A stretch of 64,000 bases of DNA from CAYJBH01 sp964368815. GTDB taxonomy: Bacteria > Bacillota > Clostridia > Oscillospirales > Ruminococcaceae. Made by a program: the position numbers and the translations under genes. Of this stretch, positions 8,899-16,803 are shown in pieces. The number at the start of each line of letters is the position of its first letter. The stretch's first letter is position 1. The notes below the pieces were generated by a model. It had not been told where the DNA came from, did no database searches, and saw only the letters and a list, made by a program, of their open reading frames with translations. The stretch lies in contig CAYJDA010000009.1 of the NCBI GenBank assembly GCA_964368815.1, positions 13,395 to 77,394 on the forward strand, given 5' to 3'.

Positions 8899-9889
8899 AG
8901 GTTTCCCTCAGTTTTTCCGATAAAATATCCGATTTAACTCCCGCCTTTAGTCCGGCGAATATGGTTCGAAGCACAACCAGCTCATTCTCCTTAGCGGCTA
9001 CATAGGAGATGGGCACCTCAACTCCAAAGGCAACACGTTTGCCCTGTTTAATAAAGGAGGTTAGTGCATCGTCAACCGCTTTATCCAATGCCGCAAGACC
9101 CTTTTCGCGGCGAAGTGTTTCGGCCGCAACAGCAGCAACACTAACAAAGTATGATCCGGTAAAGGTATTAACAACCAGCTCCGGTGTCATTTCGATAAGA
9201 AGACGGCTAATCGGTATATTTCCGCCCTCAATAAAATATTTTTTAAGTTCACTAAACTCGGCACCCATCCTCGTCAATCTAACAGCTGCGCGAAGATTTT
9301 GCATGTCTACTTGAAGCTTAAAGTAATCAATAATGTATTTTTCGCCCGTACCTTCGGCAATTTCACCCATGTCGGCAAATTGTTCCTTGTCGAGAAATCC
9401 ATCAACCATCTGAGGGTCGGCACTGTGTACCAAAGCTGATTTAGCATCGGCGGTAGCCTTTGCAAGGCGTTTTGGAATGGCGGAATATTTGTCTTCCAGA
9501 ATTGCCGTTATAAGCTTCTCACCTGCAACCCTGCCGCAATCCGACAGAAGCTGGGTGTAGTCGTCACCGGTTGCAACACCTTTAAGAATGGTTTTAACAT
9601 TGTGGTAATCATATTTTGCACGAAAAAAATCAAGCATTGTTTTATCTGCAAAAAGCTCGGATGCCTCACGATAGCAACGCTGGCTCACCTTGGTAAACTC
9701 TGCCTCAATGGTTGCAGGCGTCGTATCCGGCGCTACGTAGGAAAGCTCGACTAAAAGCTTAATACCATCCGAAACAGAATCTGCTTCACACAGACGAATA
9801 AGGGTTGTTCTCGGCAAAAATCCACGCTCAAGTGCCTTTATACGACCACTCGCATAAAGATAATCGATATCTTTTGTCTTTTTGTTCAA
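8891..9889 (-). CDS. ntpC: V-type ATPase subunit C/d
   Basis: A 332-residue helical protein matching the funnel-shaped C (d) subunit that links the central stalk to the membrane rotor ring. The N-terminus (YLYASGRIKALERGFL) and the repeated FF/YHNVKTILKG pattern (FRAKYDYHNVKTILKG) are typical. It lies five bases after subunit E and overlaps subunit F by eight bases. The length is normal. Confidence 0.92.
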   Translation of the reverse strand: MNKKTKDIDYLYASGRIKALERGFLPRTTLIRLCEADSVSDGIKLLVELSYVAPDTTPATIEAEFTKVSQRCYREASELFADKTMLDFFRAKYDYHNVKTILKGVATGDDYTQLLSDCGRVAGEKLITAILEDKYSAIPKRLAKATADAKSALVHSADPQMVDGFLDKEQFADMGEIAEGTGEKYIIDYFKLQVDMQNLRAAVRLTRMGAEFSELKKYFIEGGNIPISRLLIEMTPELVVNTFTGSYFVSVAAVAAETLRREKGLAALDKAVDDALTSFIKQGKRVAFGVEVPISYVAAKENELVVLRTIFAGLKAGVKSDILSEKLRETYV

Positions 9890-9894
9890 TATTC

Positions 9895-10479
9895 TTACCC
9901 CTCAAAAAGGATGTCGGCAACCTCACCCGATAGCTCGGTTTGAGCCCTGTCAAACAAACGGTCGAAGCTGCAGTTTATCTCGATGTTGTTACAACGAAGA
10001 ATAAATCCACCGCTTATATTAACCGTATCCTTTGCCGGCTTAAAATCCCCGCCAATATTTTTGCTAAGTTGTTTTGCAAGCTGTGAACCAAGTTTATCAC
10101 GGTCGGCAGGATTTAATAAAATCTCACCGCTTTTCTCGTTAAGTCCTTTGCCCAGCTCTAAAAGCACTAACAGCATATCGTCCGGCTGTAGTGCAAGAAG
10201 CTCCTTTTTCGCAGCAATAAATGCGCGGTCTATTAAGCTTCTTTTTTTTGTTAGCATAGCCATCTTAACGAAGCCTTCACTGGCATGGCTTGACCGTGCC
10301 TTTGCGGCAGCTACCTCGGCGGCACCCTTTTGTAGGGTTTCTGCCTCGGCCGCCTTTGCCTTTTGGGCATAGCTACGGCTAAGCTCTTCTGCCTGTGCTG
10401 TAGCCTTTGCGATGATGCGATCCTTTTCGGCATTGGCATCAACCGCAATCTGAGCCTTTATCTTCTCAAACCCCTGCAT
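9895..10479 (-). CDS. ntpE: V-type ATPase subunit E (peripheral stalk)
   Basis: A 194-residue peripheral-stalk subunit. Its first 85 residues are a charged, alanine-rich helix expected to form a coiled coil with the G-type subunit, and the C-terminal half contains the globular head that holds subunit B (KDTVNISGGFILRCNNIEINCSF split over about residues 145-170). The position between the K and C subunit genes matches the order F-I-K-E-C-G-A-B-D of bacterial ntp operons. Confidence 0.9.
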   Translation of the reverse strand: MQGFEKIKAQIAVDANAEKDRIIAKATAQAEELSRSYAQKAKAAEAETLQKGAAEVAAAKARSSHASEGFVKMAMLTKKRSLIDRAFIAAKKELLALQPDDMLLVLLELGKGLNEKSGEILLNPADRDKLGSQLAKQLSKNIGGDFKPAKDTVNISGGFILRCNNIEINCSFDRLFDRAQTELSGEVADILFEG

Positions 10480-10526
10480 CTGTTAGTCCGTTCCTTTCTA
10501 AAAAAATGTGGATAGTTTAGCTCGCC

Positions 10527-11018
10527 TTAAACTGCGATACCATTCCACATAAGGAAGGAGATAAGCAGAGCAAGAACAGCATATGTCTCAACAAGTGCCG
10601 GATACATCATAGCTTTACCGAGTTCTTCGGGGCGCTTTGCAATGATTCCCATACATGCGGCAGCGGCACGGCCCTGAGCAATACCGGAAAATAGGCCTGC
10701 AAGTGCAATAGGCATTGCGCACATAAACAGCGCAAAACCGGTTTCGATAGAAAGGTCGGCAATTCCGCCACCAAGAACACCTATTTTAATCATAATAAGG
10801 AACGCGATAATCATTCCGTAAATACCCTGTGTTCCGGGAAGCGCCTGTAAAAGCAGTGTTTGACCAAATTTGTCGGGATCTTCGGTAAGTACACCTGCGG
10901 CGGCTTCACCCGCAATACCAACGCCTTTTGCCGAGCCGGTGCCGGCGAGACCCATAGCCAGTGCAGCACCAAGCAGTGCAAGTCCGGTTCCGGAAAACAG
11001 TGTTTCAGCCCAATTCAT
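10527..11018 (-). CDS. ntpK: V-type ATPase subunit K (membrane rotor ring), Na+-type ligands
   Basis: A 163-residue proteolipid with two fused hairpins and four transmembrane helices. The first hairpin has LPGTQG at residues 60-65, the second has GIAQG with Q115 and VETYA with E144. In Enterococcus hirae NtpK the Na+ is held by the equivalent Leu, Thr, Gln, Gln and Glu, and all five appear here (L60, T63, Q64, Q115, E144). Only the second hairpin carries the ion-binding carboxylate, the usual arrangement for V-type rings. The ion is therefore inferred to be Na+, though H+ use is not excluded. The gene lies between subunits I and E. Confidence 0.95.
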   Translation of the reverse strand: MNWAETLFSGTGLALLGAALAMGLAGTGSAKGVGIAGEAAAGVLTEDPDKFGQTLLLQALPGTQGIYGMIIAFLIMIKIGVLGGGIADLSIETGFALFMCAMPIALAGLFSGIAQGRAAAACMGIIAKRPEELGKAMMYPALVETYAVLALLISFLMWNGIAV

Positions 11019-11083
11019 ATTAAATTTCCTCCGTGTTAAATGTTGTTTTGGTAATTATTTTATTTTTAAGAGGTTTCCCTCGC

Positions 11084-13069
11084 TTACCCTTGAGTATTGT
11101 CTCTTAAAACCTGTACATGTTTTGTTCGGTTGCAGAAAGGTTTAAATGGTTTTCCGCCCGGCATATAGAATTTGCCGAAAAACTCGATAAACTGCAAACG
11201 ACTGGTATGAACAAATGTTCCCAAAATATTAATACCAACGTTAAATACATGTCCGATAACAAAGATAACAACAAGCAGTATCACTCCCGGAACAGTCGGT
11301 CCGAGTAGGGTTCCCATGGTGTTCATTACCTGGGCAATAACTGCGGTTGCAAGGCCGAGGGCAAGCAGTCGACTGTATGACAGGATATCGGCAAGGTATG
11401 ATGTAACTCCGTAAAGCTCGCCAAGACCCGCGGTAATCTTTTTAACAATGCTTTTCTCGTTTCTGCCCTTGGTTAGAAGTATTAAAACCACACCTACAAG
11501 TGATATGTAGAGCCCGAGGTTTGCTACCGGCATAACGATTCCGAGACCCATTTCTATTCCGACAACTCCAAGACCTACAAAGATTAGCAGCCATAATCCC
11601 TCATCCAGTACCGCATCCATAGGTTTTCCGAATTTGCATTTTTGATACATGGAAAGAATCATACCGAGGATTATCTGAACAACTCCGAATCCTAACGAAA
11701 CTCCGAAGAGAATAAGCGGCTCTGCCAGTGGATCAAATAATAACGGTTTTGGTGTTATTGCGGTTCCGGTAAACATCTCTGTTACCGTTGGTATAAAGTT
11801 TCCGAAGAAGCTTCCGAAGAAGAATCCCCATATTATGGTTGCAATACCACCGAGTATACCCACCTGCAACAATTTTTTCATTGTTCCTTCAGCCGGGTTT
11901 GCTCTTTTTAATACAAAGAAGGATGCAAGTGCAATAATTATTCCGTAGGCGACATCTCCCATCATTAGGCCGAAATACATAAAGAAGAAAGGCGCTATAA
12001 ATGGGTTGGGATCAACCGGGCTGTTATACTGCGGTAATGCATACAGCGAGGTTACCATCTCGAAAGGTCGGTTAAAGGCGTTATTTTTAAGTACAATCGG
12101 AACATCTGCGACCTCATCTTCACCGGGATCGCTCATCTCATAGGCACAGCAGTATTCATCAAGAAGTTTGACAACCCTTTCCTGTGCATTTACCGGCAGA
12201 TAGCCCGATAACAGCAAGGTGTTTTTTGTTCCTGCCTGTGAAAGCATGGTAACTTCTCGGTTAAGCCTTGTTTCGGCTAAATCATAAGCCGATTCTATTT
12301 GAGGCTTAAAGCCTGCTTTAGACATCACTGCTTCTTTGTGATGTTCGATTTTTTTGTTTTTCTCGGCTATCTCTGCTTCTATCCGATTGGTGTTTTCGGC
12401 TGCAGTTCCGGTTATTTCTCGGTAGATCTGTCTCGAAAAGCCTAAAGGTTTTAGCGATGATATTGCTTCCTCTTCATCCTTTTTAAGGCACAGAAATGCA
12501 AAAAATTGTTGGTCTGCCGAAAGATCTCCCATTAAAAATTCAACGGGGCACTCCTGCGGTAGTTCCTGCTCCAGCATCTCTTTAGTGATACCTATAGGAA
12601 CAGCGCCAAACACCGTGCTGTAATATTTACCTCCCTCCTTATTGAGAGGTAGATCGATATTAGCTAACGGTTTAATGGTAGCAAGACCGGTTTCGAGACG
12701 AAGAACAGCGGACTCGCATGCTGCAATATCGGCGGCAAGTCCGTTAATTTCCTCGGCAAGAGATAAAGCCTTGCCAAACACCACATCATCCTCAAACTCA
12801 CTCTCGCTGATACTGGGAAGAGGAGCAAGGAATCCCTTTTTCGACGGCGCATATTTAGCTATAGTAGCAATTGCCGAACGAAGTGATGAAACATCACCAT
12901 CGTCTGCCTCGCCATAATTTTTGGTTATAAGGTTTTCGTATTCGGGTTGTTGTAAATAATCCTCGGTGTTGCGAAGTTCGACACATCCCTCCTTCGCAAG
13001 AGCTTTAAACAAGCTCCCTGCCTCCTGCTTTGCAACAAGACAGGCTAACTTTTTCATCTTAATTATCAT
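11084..13069 (-). CDS. ntpI: V-type ATPase subunit I/a (membrane stator)
   Basis: A 661-residue subunit with a soluble N-terminal half (long helical arms, residues 1-340) and a membrane half with about seven or eight hydrophobic segments. It forms the ion half-channels against the K ring. The membrane half begins near YFGLMMGDVAYG, a family signature, and contains the arginine segment LSYSRLLALGLATAVIA with the key Arg that faces the ring. The ATG overlaps the stop of the preceding small subunit by one base (TAATG) with an AGGTGA site upstream; a second ATG four codons later is less well placed. Confidence 0.95.
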   Translation of the reverse strand: MIIKMKKLACLVAKQEAGSLFKALAKEGCVELRNTEDYLQQPEYENLITKNYGEADDGDVSSLRSAIATIAKYAPSKKGFLAPLPSISESEFEDDVVFGKALSLAEEINGLAADIAACESAVLRLETGLATIKPLANIDLPLNKEGGKYYSTVFGAVPIGITKEMLEQELPQECPVEFLMGDLSADQQFFAFLCLKKDEEEAISSLKPLGFSRQIYREITGTAAENTNRIEAEIAEKNKKIEHHKEAVMSKAGFKPQIESAYDLAETRLNREVTMLSQAGTKNTLLLSGYLPVNAQERVVKLLDEYCCAYEMSDPGEDEVADVPIVLKNNAFNRPFEMVTSLYALPQYNSPVDPNPFIAPFFFMYFGLMMGDVAYGIIIALASFFVLKRANPAEGTMKKLLQVGILGGIATIIWGFFFGSFFGNFIPTVTEMFTGTAITPKPLLFDPLAEPLILFGVSLGFGVVQIILGMILSMYQKCKFGKPMDAVLDEGLWLLIFVGLGVVGIEMGLGIVMPVANLGLYISLVGVVLILLTKGRNEKSIVKKITAGLGELYGVTSYLADILSYSRLLALGLATAVIAQVMNTMGTLLGPTVPGVILLVVIFVIGHVFNVGINILGTFVHTSRLQFIEFFGKFYMPGGKPFKPFCNRTKHVQVLRDNTQG

Positions 13070-13383
13070 TAGTTGTTGGTCACCTTGTCGATAATAAACT
13101 TAACTGCCTTGTCCATTTTTGCAGAGGAACCGCTCTCCAGCTGAGCCGTTGCGGCAATAGCCTTCTGCTTAGCTTCTGTTTCAGCTGTAGCGGCTAACTT
13201 TTCCTGCTGTTGCAGCTGCTGCTGAATTTGCTCACGCGCGGCATCTACCGCCTTGTTACAGGAGTCCTCGCCATCGGCCTTAGCCTTTGCAAGGATAGCT
13301 TTTGCCTCTTTGTGGGCCTCTTCGGTTATTTGGTCTGCCAGACGTTCAGCCTCGCCTACCTCCTTTATCGCATCTATTGCCAT
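13069..13383 (-). CDS. ntpF: V-type ATPase small peripheral stalk subunit (G/H-type)
   Basis: A 104-residue, very polar helical protein rich in A, E, K and Q with no hydrophobic segment, expected to pair with subunit E as the peripheral stalk coiled coil. It is the first gene of the V-ATPase operon. A GGAG ribosome binding site lies seven bases before the ATG, and a good promoter sits about 45 bases upstream. Sequence alone is low complexity, so the identification rests mainly on position, size and helical character. Confidence 0.85.
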   Translation of the reverse strand: MAIDAIKEVGEAERLADQITEEAHKEAKAILAKAKADGEDSCNKAVDAAREQIQQQLQQQEKLAATAETEAKQKAIAATAQLESGSSAKMDKAVKFIIDKVTNN

Positions 13384-13427
13384 TGCTTTCTCCGAATGTT
13401 CGTTTACTTTAAGTTTGTTCCTAAAAA

Positions 13428-13456
13428 ATTATAACATAGCTTGAAGAATAATACAA
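13428..13456 (-). promoter_or_regulatory. sigma-A-type promoter of the V-ATPase operon
   Basis: On the minus strand a TTGTAT box (13451-13456) and a TATAAT box (13428-13433) are separated by 17 bases. Transcription would start about 7 bases further, near 13421, giving a leader of roughly 38 bases before the first V-ATPase gene. Confidence 0.72.
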
Positions 13457-13547
13457 TACTATTGAGGGGAATTTTGTAACTTTTTCGTCATTTTCATGGC
13501 ATACTTATTTATTACCAAGGGTTTTTTCGGGATTATGCCGTGTTGTT

Positions 13548-14456
13548 TTATTTATTACTACCGTTTGGCATTTCCTCGGTTATAGACTTTAGCGAGCCAA
13601 CCAATCCGGCAATATCCTGAATTTCGCTTGGAATAATAAGCTTGGTAGACTGTCCGTCGGCAACCTTTGCAAGCGCCTCTAAAGCCTTTAGCTTTAAAAC
13701 ACTTTCGGACGGGGCGGCCTCGTTTAATATTCTCAGGCTGTCGGCGAGTGCCTTTTGAACGGTTAAAATAGCCTCGGCTTCACCAACCGCTTCACGAATT
13801 TTTTGTTCTTTAACTGCATCGGCTCGAAGAATAGCGCTTTCCTTTTCACCCTCGGCAACCAGAATTTGGCTATGCTTTTCACCCTCAGCGCGAAGCAACG
13901 TTTCACGACGTTGGCGTTCAGCCTTCATCTGTTTTTCCATCGCATCCTGAATTTCGGCAGGCGGAATAATGTTTTTCAGTTCAACTCGGTTTACCTTAAT
14001 ACCCCATTTATCGGTAGCTTCATCCAGCGTAACCGTTATTCTGGTATTAATAACATCACGGCTTGCAAGGGTGGAGTCCAACTCAAGATCACCGATAATG
14101 TTACGAAGATTGGTGGCGGTTAGATTCTCGATAGCCATTATAGGACGGTCGATTTCGTATGCATATAGCTTTGGGTCGGTTACCTGAAAGAAAACAACCG
14201 AGTCTATCTGCATGGTAACGTTATCCTTGGTGATAACCGGCTGTGGACGAAAATCGATAACCTGCTCTTTTAGCAGAACCTTTTTTGCGATTTTATCCAT
14301 AAAGGGAACTTTTAAATGCAATCCCGCTTCCCATGTTGTGCTGTATACGCCAAGTCTCTCAACGATATATGCATTTGCTTGGGGAACGATAATAATGTTT
14401 GCCGCCGCAATAATCAGCAGCAGGATAACAAATATGATAATAACTATCTCTGTCAT
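13548..14456 (-). CDS. SPFH/band 7 membrane protein (stomatin/QmcA-like)
   Basis: A 302-residue protein with one N-terminal membrane helix (about residues 3-22), then a band 7 domain (VPQANAYIVERLGVYS onward) and a charged coiled-coil region rich in E, A, K and R near residues 175-230. Relatives oligomerise in lipid microdomains and are often paired with an NfeD protein, exactly as here, where the NfeD gene is directly upstream. The precise role is not known. It is the last gene of an apparent glgP-GH13-nfeD-SPFH run. No clear terminator is visible after it. Confidence 0.9.
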   Translation of the reverse strand: MTEIVIIIFVILLLIIAAANIIIVPQANAYIVERLGVYSTTWEAGLHLKVPFMDKIAKKVLLKEQVIDFRPQPVITKDNVTMQIDSVVFFQVTDPKLYAYEIDRPIMAIENLTATNLRNIIGDLELDSTLASRDVINTRITVTLDEATDKWGIKVNRVELKNIIPPAEIQDAMEKQMKAERQRRETLLRAEGEKHSQILVAEGEKESAILRADAVKEQKIREAVGEAEAILTVQKALADSLRILNEAAPSESVLKLKALEALAKVADGQSTKLIIPSEIQDIAGLVGSLKSITEEMPNGSNK

Positions 14457-14480
14457 AACTTCTCCTTTTCATAAATCAAA

Positions 14481-14495
14481 TCCACCTTTGGTGGA
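14481..14495. repeat. small palindrome between nfeD and SPFH genes
   Basis: Perfect 6-bp arms TCCACC and GGTGGA around a TTT loop in the 56-base gap between two co-directional genes. On the minus strand it reads TCCACCAAAGGTGGA, the same core as the terminator hairpin at 63932-63950, and its flank (GGAGCTTTTGG) resembles the tandem array at 30869-31095. It has no U-tract in the direction of transcription strong enough to call a terminator. Confidence 0.6.
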
Positions 14496-14512
14496 GCTTT
14501 TGGAAATATTAT

Positions 14513-14947
14513 TTACGAGTTTACCGGACCTACAACCAGAGTAACGCCCTCAACCTCCAGAACTATGCAAACATCGTCTACCTCAAACTCAGCACTGCTC
14601 TGGGCCGCCCAGCTTTGTCCGTCTACGTATACTCTTCCCTTTTTATCCCCTTTTATCGGTTTAGTAACCATCGCCCTTCGCCCGATAATTCTATCGGTAT
14701 TGGTTGGCGCTGCCGATTTTTTGGGCATGTATTTTTTTGCAAGCGGCCGTGTTATCAACAGCATTAGCACACTCACAACAACAAAAACGATTATATGAAC
14801 GATAATCATATCCGGAACAATAAGCGAAGCAATAAATGCCGCCGCCGCTCCGATTGCAAACCAGATGCTAACAAGGGCTGCCGTGAAAGCCTCAAACACC
14901 AGTAAAATTACCGTTAATACTAACCATAAAACAGATTCCAAACCCAT
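14513..14947 (-). CDS. NfeD family membrane protein
   Basis: A 144-residue protein with about three or four hydrophobic segments in the first 85 residues and a C-terminal OB-fold domain (IIGRRAMVTKPIKGDKKGRV, then VDGQSWAAQS) characteristic of short NfeD proteins. These usually act with SPFH proteins; the SPFH gene follows 56 bases downstream. The gene begins seven bases after the GH13 gene, so it belongs to the same transcript as the glycogen genes. Confidence 0.9.
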   Translation of the reverse strand: MGLESVLWLVLTVILLVFEAFTAALVSIWFAIGAAAAFIASLIVPDMIIVHIIVFVVVSVLMLLITRPLAKKYMPKKSAAPTNTDRIIGRRAMVTKPIKGDKKGRVYVDGQSWAAQSSAEFEVDDVCIVLEVEGVTLVVGPVNS

Positions 14948-14954
14948 ACTCCTC

Positions 14955-16787
14955 CTATTCTAAATCTAATTTAATTAATACGTAATCATAGGGCGGCACC
15001 TCTATGTGTTTGCCCTTATAGTCGAGCTGTTTTAGCTGTGAAGAACGATTAATAAGGATTAACATCTCCTCCTTCTCGTCGAACCGACGATATGCTACGA
15101 ACCCGAGCGAGGCGGCAAGAAGTTCCATCCCGCCAAATTTGAAAAGATTAAACTTCGAACGAAGTTTTGATAGTTTTTTAATTTCCTCTTTTAACATGAC
15201 ATCCGTTTCAAACCAGTTATAGTATCCTCTATTAAACGGATCTTTATAACCCTGCATGTAAACCTCGTCGCCATAATAAACACTGGGGACGCCGGGCAAC
15301 GTAAACAGCATGGCATAACCAAGCCTCAACAACCTCTTTCCGTAGTCGAGCCGTTCTCCGGTTATATACCTACCGCTTTGCCAGAATCTGTCATGATTGC
15401 CGAGTGCATCACCCGCAATTTCGGTTATCGCCCTAACGGTATCGTGGTTAGATAAAAAATTCATAGCACAGGCAAGTGCCGGATTAGGATAGTTTTCCAC
15501 TATCTGCATTATCCTCTCCATAGAAGAGACAGCATTACCTGACTTTATAAACTCGATAACAGCATCCTTAAATGGATAGTTCATAACGCTATCAAGATGG
15601 TCGCCCTGTAGATATTTTCTTCTTATATCATAGGCTACTTTGAGTGTAGCATCATCCCAAACCTCACCCAACAAATAGAAGTCTGCTCCTCTATCCTTTA
15701 TCGCCCTTCGTATATCATATATAAAATCATCCGGTAGCTCATCGGCTACATCCAGCCTAAAGCCGGAAGCACCGAGCGACAGCCAGTAGTCTATAACTCC
15801 GCCCTTGCCGCAGATGAAGTCGCGATAGTGCGGATTGGATTCGTTAACCTCCGGAAGCGAGGCAAATCCCCACCAGCAACGATATCCGAAAGGATATTCC
15901 GGCGAAAAGTGATACCAGCTTCGGTATGGGCTTGAAATGCTGTGGAAAGCGCCTTCGTTTCCATAACGAGCATTGCGGTCGAAGTAAACACTATCGTCGC
16001 CTGTGTGGCTGAAAACTCCGTCTAAAATAATTTTTATCCCAAGCTCTTTAGCCTCGGTGCACAGAACACTAAACTCCTCGTTTGTTCCGAGCATGGGATC
16101 TGCCTTCATGTAGTCGGCAGTATTGTATCGATGGTTGGAGTGTGCCTCAAATATCGGATTTAGGTAGATACAGGTAATCCCTAATTCGCTGAGGTAGGGC
16201 AACTTTTGCCTTATGCCCTCGAAATCGCCCCCGTAGTAGTCGTGATTTAGGTGTCCCTCCGGAATTTCGTTTGCCCAGAAATAGGGTTCACCCTCCTTGT
16301 GGGGGCGCAAAATTCTATCCGGAAACGGCAAAACCTTGTCCGGAATTGCATCGTTAAATCTATCGGGAAAAATTTGATAGATAACTCCACCGGGTAGCCA
16401 TGACGGAATATCGTAATTCTTTTTATGCACAAAAAGTTTATACGCTTCGCCTGTTCCCTGTGTTATGTATCCCTCGCCACCCTTGCCACGGTAGATTTTT
16501 TGATAATCTTTATAAAGGTCGAACCAATAAAAGTAAAGCCCTATTTTTTTTGTGGAAAAATCTATCGTGAACAGCTCAACATCTTTTTTGGCATCGGTAG
16601 AATTTACAACCGGTTTCATGATGTAATCCTGAACCGGCTCACCGTCGTATGCGATGAAAAGTCGCGGCTGTTCTATCCCCATCTCGGTGGGAATATGAAG
16701 GGTAAAGCTTACCTTGGTGCCCAGAGCTACGGCACCGAAAGGAGTTTTATATTCGCTCTTTAAGCTACAATAAATAGGATAATCCAT
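14955..16787 (-). CDS. GH13 family amylase (neopullulanase/maltodextrin-type)
   Basis: A 610-residue, apparently cytoplasmic glycoside hydrolase. Residues 1-125 form an N-terminal Ig-like domain of the sort seen in neopullulanase and cyclomaltodextrinase. The barrel starts near WLPGGVIYQIFPDRF. The three catalytic acids are visible: nucleophile D346 in GFRLDVADE, acid/base E375 in LLGEVWDDA, and D449 in FLSNHDTVR. No signal peptide is present. It begins 16 bases after glycogen phosphorylase, which suggests that it opens branches or trims alpha-glucans within the cell. Exact bond preference (alpha-1,4 or alpha-1,6) cannot be read. Confidence 0.92.
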   Translation of the reverse strand: MDYPIYCSLKSEYKTPFGAVALGTKVSFTLHIPTEMGIEQPRLFIAYDGEPVQDYIMKPVVNSTDAKKDVELFTIDFSTKKIGLYFYWFDLYKDYQKIYRGKGGEGYITQGTGEAYKLFVHKKNYDIPSWLPGGVIYQIFPDRFNDAIPDKVLPFPDRILRPHKEGEPYFWANEIPEGHLNHDYYGGDFEGIRQKLPYLSELGITCIYLNPIFEAHSNHRYNTADYMKADPMLGTNEEFSVLCTEAKELGIKIILDGVFSHTGDDSVYFDRNARYGNEGAFHSISSPYRSWYHFSPEYPFGYRCWWGFASLPEVNESNPHYRDFICGKGGVIDYWLSLGASGFRLDVADELPDDFIYDIRRAIKDRGADFYLLGEVWDDATLKVAYDIRRKYLQGDHLDSVMNYPFKDAVIEFIKSGNAVSSMERIMQIVENYPNPALACAMNFLSNHDTVRAITEIAGDALGNHDRFWQSGRYITGERLDYGKRLLRLGYAMLFTLPGVPSVYYGDEVYMQGYKDPFNRGYYNWFETDVMLKEEIKKLSKLRSKFNLFKFGGMELLAASLGFVAYRRFDEKEEMLILINRSSQLKQLDYKGKHIEVPPYDYVLIKLDLE

Positions 16788-16803
16788 TGCATCTCCTTTA
16801 TAT

